A DNA stretch of 64,000 bases from Oscillatoria sp. FACHB-1407 (GCF_014697545.1 NZ_JACJSA010000006.1:124001-188000); one strand, 5' to 3'; positions 44,098-54,275 are shown, counted from the stretch's first letter. Made by a program: numbers and translations. Notes: generated by a model from the sequence alone, not told the origin.

Positions 44098-45120
44098 ATG
44101 GATTATCGGGAAGCGGGTGTAGATGTCGTTGCGGGGCGCAATTTTGTCCAGCAGATCCGCCAGTTAGTTGAAAGCACTCGTCGCCCAGAAGTCTTGGGCG
44201 GTTTGGGGGGCTTTAGTGGGTTGTTTCAACTGCCAACGGGCTATCAAGAACCCGTGTTAGTCTCCGGCACCGATGGCGTGGGAACCAAACTCAAACTGGC
44301 GCACCAGTGCGATCGCCACGATACGGTTGGGGTGGATCTGGTGGCAATGTGCGTCAATGACGTTCTTACCTGTGGAGCGGAGCCACTGTTTTTTCTTGAT
44401 TACCTGGCGACAGGCAAATTAAACCCAGAGCAACTGACGCAGGTGGTGTCAGGCATCAGCGAGGGATGTCGCTTAGCAGGATGCGCTCTGTTGGGGGGTG
44501 AAACCGCTGAGATGCCGGGGTTTTATCAACCGGGAGAATATGACCTGGCAGGTTTTTGTGTCGGCATTGTGGAGAAGAGCCAGATCTTAGATGGGTCGCA
44601 GGTACAAGTGGGAGATGTGGCGATCGCCCTCGCCAGTCAGGGCATCCACAGCAACGGCTTTAGTCTGGTTCGCAAAATTGTGGAAGTGAGTCAAACCCAA
44701 CTCGACCAACCCGTGCCCTGGCAGGAGGGACAGTCGTTTGCTGATGCTTTGCTTACTCCGACGCGCATCTACGTCAAGCCTGTGTTAGCCGCTCGACGGG
44801 AGGGGCTAGCCATTCACGGGATGGCACACATCACCGGAGGGGGTTTGCCCGAAAACCTGCCGCGTTGTCTGGGCGAGGGGCAATCGATTCGGGTCAATCC
44901 TCAAAGCTGGTCGATTCCCCCTATCTTTGAATGGTTAGCCACGACAGGGAATGTCGCCACTCCTGAGATGTTTAACACCTTCAATATGGGGGTTGGGTTT
45001 GTGCTGTTAGTGCCTCCCCATGAGGCGGAGCAAGTCATTCGCTGGTTTGAGTCGCAGGGGTTACCTGCCTGGGCGATCGGTGAGGTCATTGCCGGGTCGG
45101 GGGAACTCGTTTTTCAATAA
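44098..45120 (+). CDS. purM: Phosphoribosylformylglycinamidine cyclo-ligase (AIR synthetase)
   Basis: 340 residues from ATG 44098; a TTG five codons upstream (44083) is possible. PurM closes the imidazole ring (FGAM to AIR with ATP) in purine synthesis. Motifs: [82 protein letters not shown] and [13 protein letters not shown]. Normal length. This is the right edge of the HIP1-poor island: HIP1 reappears in this gene (about 44309). Confidence 0.97.
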   Translation: MDYREAGVDVVAGRNFVQQIRQLVESTRRPEVLGGLGGFSGLFQLPTGYQEPVLVSGTDGVGTKLKLAHQCDRHDTVGVDLVAMCVNDVLTCGAEPLFFLDYLATGKLNPEQLTQVVSGISEGCRLAGCALLGGETAEMPGFYQPGEYDLAGFCVGIVEKSQILDGSQVQVGDVAIALASQGIHSNGFSLVRKIVEVSQTQLDQPVPWQEGQSFADALLTPTRIYVKPVLAARREGLAIHGMAHITGGGLPENLPRCLGEGQSIRVNPQSWSIPPIFEWLATTGNVATPEMFNTFNMGVGFVLLVPPHEAEQVIRWFESQGLPAWAIGEVIAGSGELVFQ

Positions 45121-45265
45121 TCTTTCCTCACACTTTCTAAATCCAAAACTCTCGGACTTCACAGAATCCTTTTATGAAGTTCAGGTCAACCTGGGCACAA
45201 TAGAAGCAAGTCATCCAGTTGGATAATCATTTATCATGCCTGCCACTTGATCGCAGTGCCCTGTT

Positions 45266-46057
45266 ATGAGGAACCCAAGAGATAGCGAGTTAGAGCTTCT
45301 GAGGATTACGACAGCGGATAATGTCTTAGAACAACTTCCGTCAGAGGCAAGATTGTGGTTTGAAGGCTTGCCCTGGTATCAACGCCGCTATGTTCTATCG
45401 CTGTGTCATCTGATGTGTGTCGCTCCTCCCGAAGTGCAGGCTGAATTTTTGGACGAATATACCGCAGATGGGATTGTGTCTCGCAAACTCGAAGATCACG
45501 AGGCACGGCAACGAGTCCAGCAACTTTTACAAGGCTTTAATATTCACGTTGAGTTAACTGAAGTAGTTTTACGGAGTTACATTCGCCAGTTTTACATTCA
45601 CTCTGCTCAAGATGCTCGCCGACAACCGGATCTATATCTCGAATCAGCACTCAAGTTGGTATTTAGCAACGAAGAACGGAGTAACGTCTTCAACTACATT
45701 TCAGGATTTGAACTGCTCAAAATGATGTTTCGGATGAGTTGGCTACAACACGAGCGACTCTATCGACTGCAACGCAATCAGGAAGAATTTATTACAACTT
45801 ACATTAAACCGATCCAATACGCCCATCGGATCAACCACATCATCGTTCCTAAGGATGAGGGCATCTTTTTCGCAAAACGTAGTTACTTTGTACAAGAACC
45901 AGCCATTTCAGACCGTAAATTGGTGGAATTAGTGATGGCGACGTTTACGACGGATGTCACCTCTAATTTTGGGTTTTCGATTATTCGTCATCCACATTCC
46001 ATGGTGTTTGATGCAGATTACATCTACAAACCCGAACAAGAATTGATTTTTAGATAA
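45266..46057 (+). CDS. Conserved cyanobacterial protein of unknown function
   Basis: 263 residues. A mostly helical first half (WYQRRYVLSLCHLMCVAPPE, RVQQLLQGFNIHVELTEVVL) is followed by LKLVFSNEERSNVFNYISGF, ELLKMMFRMSWLQHERLYRL and a final part, ISDRKLVELVMATFTTDVTS with NFGFSIIRHPHSMVFD. No signal peptide or membrane segment; likely cytosolic. The strong coding character and position after purM fit a conserved gene. I cannot name a function. Confidence 0.75.
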   Translation: MRNPRDSELELLRITTADNVLEQLPSEARLWFEGLPWYQRRYVLSLCHLMCVAPPEVQAEFLDEYTADGIVSRKLEDHEARQRVQQLLQGFNIHVELTEVVLRSYIRQFYIHSAQDARRQPDLYLESALKLVFSNEERSNVFNYISGFELLKMMFRMSWLQHERLYRLQRNQEEFITTYIKPIQYAHRINHIIVPKDEGIFFAKRSYFVQEPAISDRKLVELVMATFTTDVTSNFGFSIIRHPHSMVFDADYIYKPEQELIFR

Positions 46058-46128
46058 GCTTTTGACTCGTTACAATACGGTCGGGTCAGTTTTACTGACT
46101 GAAACGACTATGGTTGTGTTTTGGAGTT

Positions 46129-46740
46129 ATGCGATCGCCCCATCTTCGTCGTTCTGGCAAACCCCGCGCTCAGCGCAAACGGGTTGGGTGTGTCAGACGA
46201 ATCTTTTCCCTGGTGCAGGTTCTATTGCTCGTGTTTGCGATCGCCGTTGCTTACTGGCAACTTGAGGGATATCTCAGACAACCCCAGGCAATTTTGGTGT
46301 TAGGGGGTGCAACCGAGCGGGAAGTCTATGCTGCCCAGTTTGCTCAAGAGCATCCTGAGTTACCTATTTGGATTTCATCAGGCAGCAACCCGGAATATAC
46401 CGAATGGGTATTTGGTGAGGCAGGCATTGATCCTGTACGGCTCAATTTAGACTTTCGTGCGGTAGACACGGTGACTAACTTCACAACCCTCGCCGACGAA
46501 TTTAAAGCCAGCGAGATCAAGAGCATCTATCTCATTACCTCTGACTACCACATGCGCCGCGCCCGCATCATCGGAGGCATTGTGTTTGGCAGTCGAGGCA
46601 TCCATTTTCGTACGGTTGCAGTGCCTTCGCAGCAATCACCAGAGTCCGTTGAGAAAAGTATTCGAGATGGAGCGAGAGCCGTATTGTGGGTCTTTACCGG
46701 ACGTACGGGATCGAGCCTGGGACGGTTTTTTAGTCAGTGA
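46129..46740 (+). CDS. YdcF-family (DUF218) protein
   Basis: 203 residues from ATG 46129. A basic N-terminus and one membrane span (FSLVQVLLLVFAIAVAYW) precede the DUF218 domain: QAILVLGGATEREVYAAQFA, LPIWISSGSNPEYTEWVFG, AVDTVTNFTTLADEF and IYLITSDYHMRRARIIGGIV. The conserved polar residues of the YdcF active-site-like pocket (GG..E, SSG, D.H..R) are present. Some members take part in envelope biogenesis (SanA, ElyC). Role here unknown. Confidence 0.85.
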   Translation: MRSPHLRRSGKPRAQRKRVGCVRRIFSLVQVLLLVFAIAVAYWQLEGYLRQPQAILVLGGATEREVYAAQFAQEHPELPIWISSGSNPEYTEWVFGEAGIDPVRLNLDFRAVDTVTNFTTLADEFKASEIKSIYLITSDYHMRRARIIGGIVFGSRGIHFRTVAVPSQQSPESVEKSIRDGARAVLWVFTGRTGSSLGRFFSQ

Positions 46741-46931
46741 CGAATATCCAGATCTGTAGCTCTTTCGCAAGCCAATAGGATTGCCATCGCAATCTGGCAA
46801 AAGCATGATGCAGAAATCCTCAGCAAAAAACTATTCTCAAAACGCAGCCTCGCTTTCACCCTGGAATTGCCAGGAGCATGATACAGTCGAGGCAATTATC
46901 CTTTGATGAAATTCTTTCTCTGTGCTGCCCT

Positions 46932-48452
46932 ATGCCGTTTCCAAGAGCCAGTGGTATTCTTTTGCACCCAACGTCGTTTCCCGGTCGCTTTGGCATTGGA
47001 GATTTAGGAACAGCCGCTTATCACTTCATCGATTTTCTAACCAACAGTGGTCAGCAAATCTGGCAGGTGTTGCCACTGGGTCCCACAGGGCACGGCAACT
47101 CGCCCTACATGTCTTATTCATCGATGGCGGGTAATCATCTGTTGATCAGCCCTGACATGTTGCGTGATCAGGGGTTTTTAGACGATTCAGATCTTCATCA
47201 CATTCCAGAGTTTCCGTTAGATCACGTTGACTATGACGCGGTGATCGCGACGAAAACTCCCTTACTCATAAAAGCGGCTGAAAATTTTCATGCCAGAGCC
47301 ACGACCGAACAGCGACAGCATTTTGAAGAATTTTGTGCAAGTCGGGCGTTTTGGCTGAATGACTACGCCCTGTTTATGGCGTTGAAAACGGCTCACGATG
47401 GGGCAAGTTGGCATCAATGGGATGAGGCGATCGCCAAACGTGACCCGGACGCCATGGAAAAATGGCGATTGCAATTGACCAACGAAGTTTTTTACCACAA
47501 GTATGTGCAGTACGAATTCTTTCGGCAGTGGTCTGCCGTCAAAACCTACGCCAATGAGCGAGGCATTAGCATTATTGGGGATATCCCCATCTATGTAGCC
47601 CACGACAGTGCTGATGTTTGGGCATTTCCGCAGTATTTTCACCTCGACTCCGAAACAGGCGAAGTGTCTCTCATGGCGGGTGTGCCACCCGACTACTTCA
47701 GTGCGACGGGGCAACTCTGGGGCAACCCTATCTATAAGTGGGACGTGATTGAGAAGACCAACTTCCATTGGTGGATTCAACGATTCCGCGCTCTGTTAGA
47801 GTTTGTCGATCTAATTCGGATTGACCACTTTCGAGGGTTTTGTGCCTATTGGGCAGTGGCTCAAGGTGAAGAGACAGCGATTAATGGCGAGTGGGTTGAG
47901 GCTCCGGGAGTTGCTTTCTTCAATACCCTGCGGCAAGAACTCGGCAGTTTGCCCATCCTGGCAGAAGATTTGGGTGTGATTACCCCAGATGTTGAAGCCC
48001 TGCGCGATCGCTTCGAGTTTCCCGGTATGAAGATCTTGCAGTTTGCCTTTGGCTCCGACAACGACAATCCCTTTTTACCCTTCAACTACGTCCGTAACTC
48101 GGTGGTCTACACCGGAACGCACGACAACGACACCACTCAGGGCTGGTTTGCTAACCTCTCCGACTATGAACGAGGTCGCCTGTTGAGCTATTTAGGATGC
48201 ACCAGCAATGACGGCATCCACTGGGATCTGATTCGTCTGGCACTCAGTTCGATCGCTAACCAGGCACTCATCCCCCTGCAAGATGTGTTGGGGCTAGGCA
48301 GTGATGCCCGCATGAACTTTCCGGGCAAAGCCGATGGTAACTGGGCTTGGCGATATCGACCAGAAGCACTGTTTACCGGACATAGCGATCACCTCCGTCA
48401 TCTGACTACAACCTACGGACGTGCCCCCAGACCTAGAGCACACCAATCATAA
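46932..48452 (+). CDS. malQ: 4-alpha-glucanotransferase (GH77)
   Basis: 506 residues from ATG 46932 (MPFPRASGILLHPTSFPGRF), the usual family start; ATG 46878 is 18 codons upstream with an ill-placed AGGAG. The enzyme transfers glucan chains in glycogen and malto-oligosaccharide metabolism. GH77 motifs: WQVLPLGPTGHGNSPYMSYS, IIGDIPIYVAHDSADVWAFP, DLIRIDHFRGFCAYW (catalytic Asp near residue 296), LPILAEDLGVITPDVEAL (acid/base Glu) and YTGTHDNDTTQGWF. Normal length for the bacterial type. Confidence 0.95.
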   Translation: MPFPRASGILLHPTSFPGRFGIGDLGTAAYHFIDFLTNSGQQIWQVLPLGPTGHGNSPYMSYSSMAGNHLLISPDMLRDQGFLDDSDLHHIPEFPLDHVDYDAVIATKTPLLIKAAENFHARATTEQRQHFEEFCASRAFWLNDYALFMALKTAHDGASWHQWDEAIAKRDPDAMEKWRLQLTNEVFYHKYVQYEFFRQWSAVKTYANERGISIIGDIPIYVAHDSADVWAFPQYFHLDSETGEVSLMAGVPPDYFSATGQLWGNPIYKWDVIEKTNFHWWIQRFRALLEFVDLIRIDHFRGFCAYWAVAQGEETAINGEWVEAPGVAFFNTLRQELGSLPILAEDLGVITPDVEALRDRFEFPGMKILQFAFGSDNDNPFLPFNYVRNSVVYTGTHDNDTTQGWFANLSDYERGRLLSYLGCTSNDGIHWDLIRLALSSIANQALIPLQDVLGLGSDARMNFPGKADGNWAWRYRPEALFTGHSDHLRHLTTTYGRAPRPRAHQS

Positions 48453-48461
48453 AAGTGAAGC

Positions 48462-49112
48462 GTGAAGGGGGGAAGAAGGCGATCGTGCAGTTGCACTCCG
48501 AAAAACGGCTTTCCGTTGCTCTCCTCCCTTATCCCTTCACTGATTATCTTTTTCCCTCCTCGCACAAACACGGATAATCTTCTCAGTGCTTTTGCGAGTT
48601 CTGCTCTCCCAGGGAATACCAATCATTTTTTTATTAGTTCCACCGATGTTGCTCTTAGCTGCCAAAGACTAGATTCAAAGCTAGTCCTAGAGCCATTACA
48701 AATTGTGAATCCTCTACCATTTCTGTTGACTGAGCGATCGCTGGGCAGTCAGCTTTTTCTATTCAAATTCTGGTTTAACGGAAAAATTTACGATGGTTTG
48801 CGCTATCAGGGCAAGCTGTTTCATTTGTGCTGCACCTTCCAAGCCTCACAACGCGACAAGATCTACGAAATCGGGTGTGAGTTTGAACGCAAGGGTATTA
48901 AAGTCGCTATTACATTCACAGGTAAAGAATATCGGCTCTGGACGGATTTGTGCAGTTTTGCCCTTTTACCTAAGGAGGGCAATCCTGCCTCCAGAGCACT
49001 ACCCAGCATCCCCTCCGATGCGCAGAGTTTGCTGATGAGCGATCGAATGACTACTCCCACCCACCCCAATCAGCGATCATCTCAGCTCATGCTCCAATCA
49101 ATGCAATGTTGA
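48462..49112 (+). CDS. Unassigned protein, start uncertain
   Basis: Up to 216 residues from GTG 48462, ten bases after malQ. The first 60 residues (MKGGRRRSCSCTPKNGFPLL) look low-quality. The convincing part is about residues 65-170: LVLEPLQIVNPLPFLLTERS, FKFWFNGKIYDGLRYQGKLF and IYEIGCEFERKGIKVAITFT, a likely beta-rich domain with several Cys. The last 45 residues are Ser/Thr/Pro-rich. No in-frame ATG lies before the good part. It may be a real small protein with a non-ATG start or a decaying gene. Confidence 0.5.
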   Translation: MKGGRRRSCSCTPKNGFPLLSSLIPSLIIFFPPRTNTDNLLSAFASSALPGNTNHFFISSTDVALSCQRLDSKLVLEPLQIVNPLPFLLTERSLGSQLFLFKFWFNGKIYDGLRYQGKLFHLCCTFQASQRDKIYEIGCEFERKGIKVAITFTGKEYRLWTDLCSFALLPKEGNPASRALPSIPSDAQSLLMSDRMTTPTHPNQRSSQLMLQSMQC

Positions 49113-49117
49113 GTCTG

Positions 49118-49222
49118 TATAGCCGTAGCCACATTCAATGAGGCGGAGGCGAGTCAGAAGGCATCCCCAGAATCAGGGTTTGAGCCATTGCCGTTGTCTT
49201 AAGCTTTCTGACCAAAGCAATA
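49118..49222 (+). repeat. Interspersed repeat family C, copy C2
   Basis: 105 bp starting TATAGCCGTAGCCACATTCA and ending GACCAAAGCAATA. Same orientation as C3 (55060-55164) and inverted relative to C1 (41161-41265). It ends 30 bases before the 49252 gene and might carry its promoter. Confidence 0.85.
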
Positions 49223-49251
49223 AATAAACATTGAATAGGGTTGATGAGACA

Positions 49252-49548
49252 ATGCGACTCTCTCCACTCACGGCTTACTACATTCGGAAGCTATTGCATC
49301 AGCAGGAAACAAAACTGCGGTTTATTGTTGCACCCGGAGCAGCCGTACAAGCTGACCTGCTAACGGATCTGAATCGAGTTTTGGAGAGCTTATATCTGGA
49401 GGAATCGGAGATTTGCACCATTGCAGGGGAACTGGAAAAACTGGTTAGGCTCCACCAACTGCTGACTAGCCAAGGGATAAAGTACCCTCAGGAAGCGTTG
49501 GAGATCGAACGACAGATTTTCTGGATTTTAGGCTTTAAGACCCGATAA
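49252..49548 (+). CDS. 98-residue hypothetical protein
   Basis: 98 residues from ATG 49252 (MRLSPLTAYYIRKLLHQQET). A compact helical protein: RFIVAPGAAVQADLLTDLNR, VLESLYLEESEICTIAGELE and ALEIERQIFWILGF. There is no ribosome site, cysteine-rich motif or membrane segment. It lies between repeat C2 and the large sensor kinase; the 236 bp downstream up to 49784 contain nothing I can name except likely promoter sequence. Confidence 0.5.
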   Translation: MRLSPLTAYYIRKLLHQQETKLRFIVAPGAAVQADLLTDLNRVLESLYLEESEICTIAGELEKLVRLHQLLTSQGIKYPQEALEIERQIFWILGFKTR

Positions 49549-49784
49549 AGAGGACAGGCGGGCACAATCTCCAGGTAATCTGGTCTACTAACTCGCGATC
49601 TACTGATTCGAGAGTGTGGAAAACACGGAAGTTTGACCTGTTGAAAATACGTAGAAAATTCTAAGCAAATTCCAGCTTACGTTCATGAGAACGGAACTTC
49701 TACAGTTAAGAAGTGTGTAGTTCATTAACTCTCAGCTGGTGTATTGTCCCTCTGTGACCCATAGCTTGACGAACGGAGATAAGG

Positions 49785-52700
49785 ATGGCAGTCTGCATCA
49801 GACAGTTGCAAGGTTTGTTAGATAGTGCCAGTGATCCGTATCTCATTTTTACTCCTGATGGACGTTGCCTCTACGCCAATCCTGCTCTGCATCAATTATT
49901 GGGCTATAGCAAAACAGAATTAAAGCAACGTTCCTTTTTTGAGTTGTTGCACCCAAACAGTCGCGATCGCCTCCAGAAAACGCTGCAAAGCCTGCAAACT
50001 CGCAATAAAGAGCGCGCCATTACCGCTACATTTACGACTAAAGATGGTGAGCTCATGTCCCTCAGTGGGCGCATCAGTCATCAACTAGAGGATGGTGCAT
50101 CAACATTTTGGAGCATCTGGCGTGTATCAGCGGATCTATGTTCCTCCTGTGCCACTGCAACCCATCAAGAGACAGTCGAACGCTCGAATCAACAAGACTC
50201 ACGCTATCGGATGCTGGTCGAAAACCAGACCGAAATGATCTGTTGTTTTCTCTCAGACGGCACTCTCACCTTTGTCAATCAAGCCTGCTGCCGCTACTTC
50301 GATCAGCCCGCTCAAGAACTCATTGGCACTAATTTTCTGCGGTTTATCGCCCAAGAAGATGGCGATTTGCCCCTTCAGCATTTGTCAATGTTGTCTCCAA
50401 TGTGCCCGGTCGTAACCTACGAACACCGCATGACAACGCCAACAGGTGAGGTGCGCTGGCAACAGTGGACAAATCATGCCATTTTTGACAACCGGGGACG
50501 ACTCGTCGAATATCAGGCGGTTGGGCGCGACATCACCGATCTGAAACAAGCAGAAGCTGCTCTACGAGTCAGTGAAGAGCGACTGCGGCTAGCGTTAGAA
50601 GCGTCTCAGATTGGTATTTGGGATTGCAACCTGCGAACTGGAAAAGTGACCTGGTCTGACAATGTTGAGAAGCTGTTTGGCTTGACCCCAGGCGAGTTTA
50701 ACGGTAGAGATAGAGACTTTTTGAGTTGTGTGCATCCGGACGATCGCGACTATGTGTTTCAGGCGAGCCGTCAGGCGATTTGTCAGCGATCGGCGTATGA
50801 CATTGAGTTCAGAGTGATTCGCCCCAACAACGAGGTGCGCTGGATCGCCAGCAAAGGGCAGGTGCTTTATAGCGAGATGGGCAAACCCGTGCGAATGACG
50901 GGCATTAACCTCGATATCACCAACCGCAAAGTGTTGGAAGAATCACTGCGCCAGGTCAACGAACGCCAGGGATCTGAGATTAGAGCGTATTCCAACGAAC
51001 TAACGGACACCATCGAACGGTTGCAGCAGGAAATCAGCAATCGTAAACAGGTGGAACATGCGCTGCGGGAAAGTGAGGAACGGTATCGCTCGGTGATCGC
51101 GGTCTTGCAGGAAGGTATTGTGTTGTATGACGGAGATGGATCAGTACGAGCTTGCAATGCCAGTGCGGAGCGTATTCTGGGGCGATCGGCAGCGCAGATT
51201 TACGGTAGTTCACTGCTGGATTCCTCATGGCAAGCGATTTGTGAAGATGGGTCTGAGTTCTTAACTGAAATGCATCCTGCAACCATCACACTGCGTACGG
51301 GCAGACCTTGCTCCAATGTGGTGATGGGGCTGTATAAACCTAATGGTGGGTTGACCTGGATTTCAATGAACTCCCAACCCCTGTTTCACATTGGCGATCG
51401 CCTCCCCTATGCCGCCGTTATTTCCTTTTCAGATATCACCGCCCGCAAGCAGACCGAGATGGCACTGCAAAACAGCGAAGCACTCTATCGGGCGATCGTC
51501 GAAGATCAGACGGAACTGGTGTGTCGCTTTTTAATTGATGGCACTCTGACCTTTGTTAACGATGCCTACTGTCGCGTGCTGGGGATTCCTCGTGAAGAGT
51601 TGATTGGGCACAACTACCGCATGTTTCTACTGGCACTCGATAGTGAAACTGAAACCTCCCTCATTGCTTCCCTCCGACCTGACAATGCCTTCAGTTGTTT
51701 TGAACACCAGGTGATTCTGCCGACCGGGGAAGTGCGTTGGCAACAGTGGAACAGCCGAGCTATTTTTGACGACCAGGGCAATTTTATTGAGTTTCAAGCG
51801 GTTGGTCGCGACATCACCGATCGCAAACTGGTGGAAGAAGCTCTACGAGATACGACCGATCGCCTTAACGGCATCTTGCAATCCGTTGACGATGTGGTGT
51901 GGTCATACTCTCCAGATAACACCATGGTCTATTACATCAGTCCGGCGGCTGAGCAAATCTATGGCTACTCCATTGAAAAGTTCTACTGTAACCCCAATCT
52001 CTGGCTAGAAGTGGTTCACCCGCAGGACAAGTCGGAGGTGGGTGGGTTGGTTGCCAATCTCTGGCAAACCGAATTACTGAGCATGGAATATCGCATTGTT
52101 CGTTCCGATGAAACGACCCGATGGCTGTATCACCGCTCCTGGTTGATTCGCGATAACACCGGAAAAGCCAGTCGCATCGACAGCATTATCACCGACATCA
52201 CCGAACGCAAATTGGTAGAGGCTGAACTGCGATTACGAGAGGCTCGGTATGTCCTGGCGTCCTGTGCGGGTCAGGTAGGCGTGTGGGATTGGAACCTGAA
52301 CACAAATGAAATTTACATTGACCCCCATCTCAAGCAAATGCTGGGGTATCAAGACCATGAGGTTCGTAATCATTTAGATGCCTGGTTGCAACTTGTTCAC
52401 CCAGAGGATCTCAGTCGGGTTCTTGCATCAGTTGACAAGCATTTGGCAGGTCAGGTCGCAGAGTACGAACTGGAATATCGAATGATTCATCAAAATGGAA
52501 CGGTGCATTGGTTCCTTACACGAGGTGTGGGGTTATATGATACCAGTGGCAGACCATATCGCATGATGGGGACAAATACGAATATCACCGACCGTAAACA
52601 GGCTGAAGAGCAACTCCGGCGACAACACCAGCGATCGCAACTTTTTGCCGAAATCACCCTCAAAATTCGGCAATCGTTGCAGTTGGAAGAAATCCTACAT

Positions 52701-54275
52701 ACAACTGTCACTGAGGTGCAGGAGTTACTACAAGCCGATCGTGTGATCGTGTATCGACTACAACCCAATGGTTCTGGCACAGTTGTCCAGGAAGCTGTAG
52801 TGCCCGGATATACCCAGATCCATGGACAAAATATTTTCGATCCCTGCTTTACCAAACATATTGATCACTATCGTCAGGGGCGCATTAAAGCCATTAGCAA
52901 TATTGCAACTGCCGAGACTCAGCCCTGTCACATCGAATTTCTACAACAGTTTGAAGTTAAGGCAAATCTAGTTGTTCCTATCCTTCAGATTGATCACCAC
53001 GAAAGTAGTGAAGCTACGCTGTGGGGGTTGCTGATTGTGCATCAGTGCGATCGCCCCAGAGATTGGTCTGAGTTTGAATTAGAGTTGTTGCAACAACTGG
53101 CAGATCAGGTGGCGATCGCTCTGGCTCAAAGTCAACTGCTTGAATCGCTGCGTGAAAGCGAAGAACGCTTTTATGGCGCATTTGAACACACAGCAGTGGG
53201 TATGGCAATCATGGGGTTGGAGGGTCAGTGGTTGCAGGTCAACCCTGCTCTCTGTCGTATCGTTGGCTACTCCGAAACAGAACTGCTGGCGATGACTTCC
53301 CAATCCATTACCTATCCCGACGATCTGGAGTTAAATCAGCAACACATTCAGCAAGTTCTTGCTGGCAAAATTCGCTTCTATCACCTGGAAAAGCGGTACT
53401 TTCACAAAGATGGTCACCTCGTTTGGATTGCCCTGAGTGTGTCGCTAGTACGAGATGCTCAAGGTCAACCACTCTATTTCGTTTCACTGATTCAAGACAT
53501 TACAGAACGCAAACAGGCAGAGGAGGAGATTCTCAAAGCCCTGGCCAAGGAGAAGGAGTTGAACGAGCTAAAATCTCGGTTTGTCTCGATGATTTCCCAC
53601 GAGTTTCGTACGCCGTTGACCACCATTCAATCAGCCGCCGAACTGCTCGAACACTATGAGTGGTCGGTTGAGCAACGACGAGAACGGTTCCAGCAGATTC
53701 ACGCTTCGGTGCAACACATGATTCAGCTCTTAGAAGATGTGTTGCTAATTGGTAAGTCGGATGCCGATCGCCTGCAACTCAAAGAAGAGCGATTAAACTT
53801 ACCGTTGTTTTGCCAAACTCTGATCGCCGATCTGCAACTGACGGCTGGCTCCAAATACTGCATGACCTTCACCAACCATGGCGAGGTTCAGGATGTGTTA
53901 ATTGATTCAAAGCTGCTCAGACAGATTCTGACCAACTTGCTTTCTAATGCCATCAAATACTCTCCAGATGGCGGCAATGTTTCGCTGGAATTAGCTTGTG
54001 AGGTTGACAACGTTATATTACGAGTTAAGGATCAGGGAATTGGAATTCCCCCGGAGAATCGAGAACGGCTCTTTGAAGTGTTCTACCGTGCAATTAACGT
54101 TGACACTATCCAAGGGACAGGGCTAGGATTGGCAATTGTAAAGAGATGTGTTGATTTATACAAGGGTCATATCACCCTAGAGAGCGAGATAGGGGTGGGC
54201 ACAACATTTACCGTTACATTGCCGCTGAAACGTCCAGGTATGAAGGAAACCAATGTCGAAAATTCTAGTCATTGA
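49785..54275 (+). CDS. Multi-PAS/GAF sensor histidine kinase, possible cyanobacteriochrome
   Basis: 1496 residues, cytosolic. Domains in order: PAS 8-120, PAS 137-253, PAS 262-382, coiled coil, PAS 430-556, PAS 562-682, PAS 690-809, PAS 819-936, GAF 949-1116, PAS 1124-1240, HisKA from about 1262 (ISHEFRTPLTTIQSAAELLE, His1272) and HATPase to about 1485 (LTNLLSNAIKYSP, DQGIGIPPENRERLF, GTGLGLAIVK). The GAF has DPCF (Cys1021) and CHIEFLQQFEVKANLVVPIL (Cys1048), the two cysteines of DXCF cyanobacteriochromes, 27 residues apart. PAS 137-253 and 562-682 share PTGEVRWQQW and VGRDITD and look like an internal duplication. ATG 49785 follows GGAGATAAGG. The response-regulator gene overlaps its end by 23 bases. 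Confidence 0.92.
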   Translation: MAVCIRQLQGLLDSASDPYLIFTPDGRCLYANPALHQLLGYSKTELKQRSFFELLHPNSRDRLQKTLQSLQTRNKERAITATFTTKDGELMSLSGRISHQLEDGASTFWSIWRVSADLCSSCATATHQETVERSNQQDSRYRMLVENQTEMICCFLSDGTLTFVNQACCRYFDQPAQELIGTNFLRFIAQEDGDLPLQHLSMLSPMCPVVTYEHRMTTPTGEVRWQQWTNHAIFDNRGRLVEYQAVGRDITDLKQAEAALRVSEERLRLALEASQIGIWDCNLRTGKVTWSDNVEKLFGLTPGEFNGRDRDFLSCVHPDDRDYVFQASRQAICQRSAYDIEFRVIRPNNEVRWIASKGQVLYSEMGKPVRMTGINLDITNRKVLEESLRQVNERQGSEIRAYSNELTDTIERLQQEISNRKQVEHALRESEERYRSVIAVLQEGIVLYDGDGSVRACNASAERILGRSAAQIYGSSLLDSSWQAICEDGSEFLTEMHPATITLRTGRPCSNVVMGLYKPNGGLTWISMNSQPLFHIGDRLPYAAVISFSDITARKQTEMALQNSEALYRAIVEDQTELVCRFLIDGTLTFVNDAYCRVLGIPREELIGHNYRMFLLALDSETETSLIASLRPDNAFSCFEHQVILPTGEVRWQQWNSRAIFDDQGNFIEFQAVGRDITDRKLVEEALRDTTDRLNGILQSVDDVVWSYSPDNTMVYYISPAAEQIYGYSIEKFYCNPNLWLEVVHPQDKSEVGGLVANLWQTELLSMEYRIVRSDETTRWLYHRSWLIRDNTGKASRIDSIITDITERKLVEAELRLREARYVLASCAGQVGVWDWNLNTNEIYIDPHLKQMLGYQDHEVRNHLDAWLQLVHPEDLSRVLASVDKHLAGQVAEYELEYRMIHQNGTVHWFLTRGVGLYDTSGRPYRMMGTNTNITDRKQAEEQLRRQHQRSQLFAEITLKIRQSLQLEEILHTTVTEVQELLQADRVIVYRLQPNGSGTVVQEAVVPGYTQIHGQNIFDPCFTKHIDHYRQGRIKAISNIATAETQPCHIEFLQQFEVKANLVVPILQIDHHESSEATLWGLLIVHQCDRPRDWSEFELELLQQLADQVAIALAQSQLLESLRESEERFYGAFEHTAVGMAIMGLEGQWLQVNPALCRIVGYSETELLAMTSQSITYPDDLELNQQHIQQVLAGKIRFYHLEKRYFHKDGHLVWIALSVSLVRDAQGQPLYFVSLIQDITERKQAEEEILKALAKEKELNELKSRFVSMISHEFRTPLTTIQSAAELLEHYEWSVEQRRERFQQIHASVQHMIQLLEDVLLIGKSDADRLQLKEERLNLPLFCQTLIADLQLTAGSKYCMTFTNHGEVQDVLIDSKLLRQILTNLLSNAIKYSPDGGNVSLELACEVDNVILRVKDQGIGIPPENRERLFEVFYRAINVDTIQGTGLGLAIVKRCVDLYKGHITLESEIGVGTTFTVTLPLKRPGMKETNVENSSH

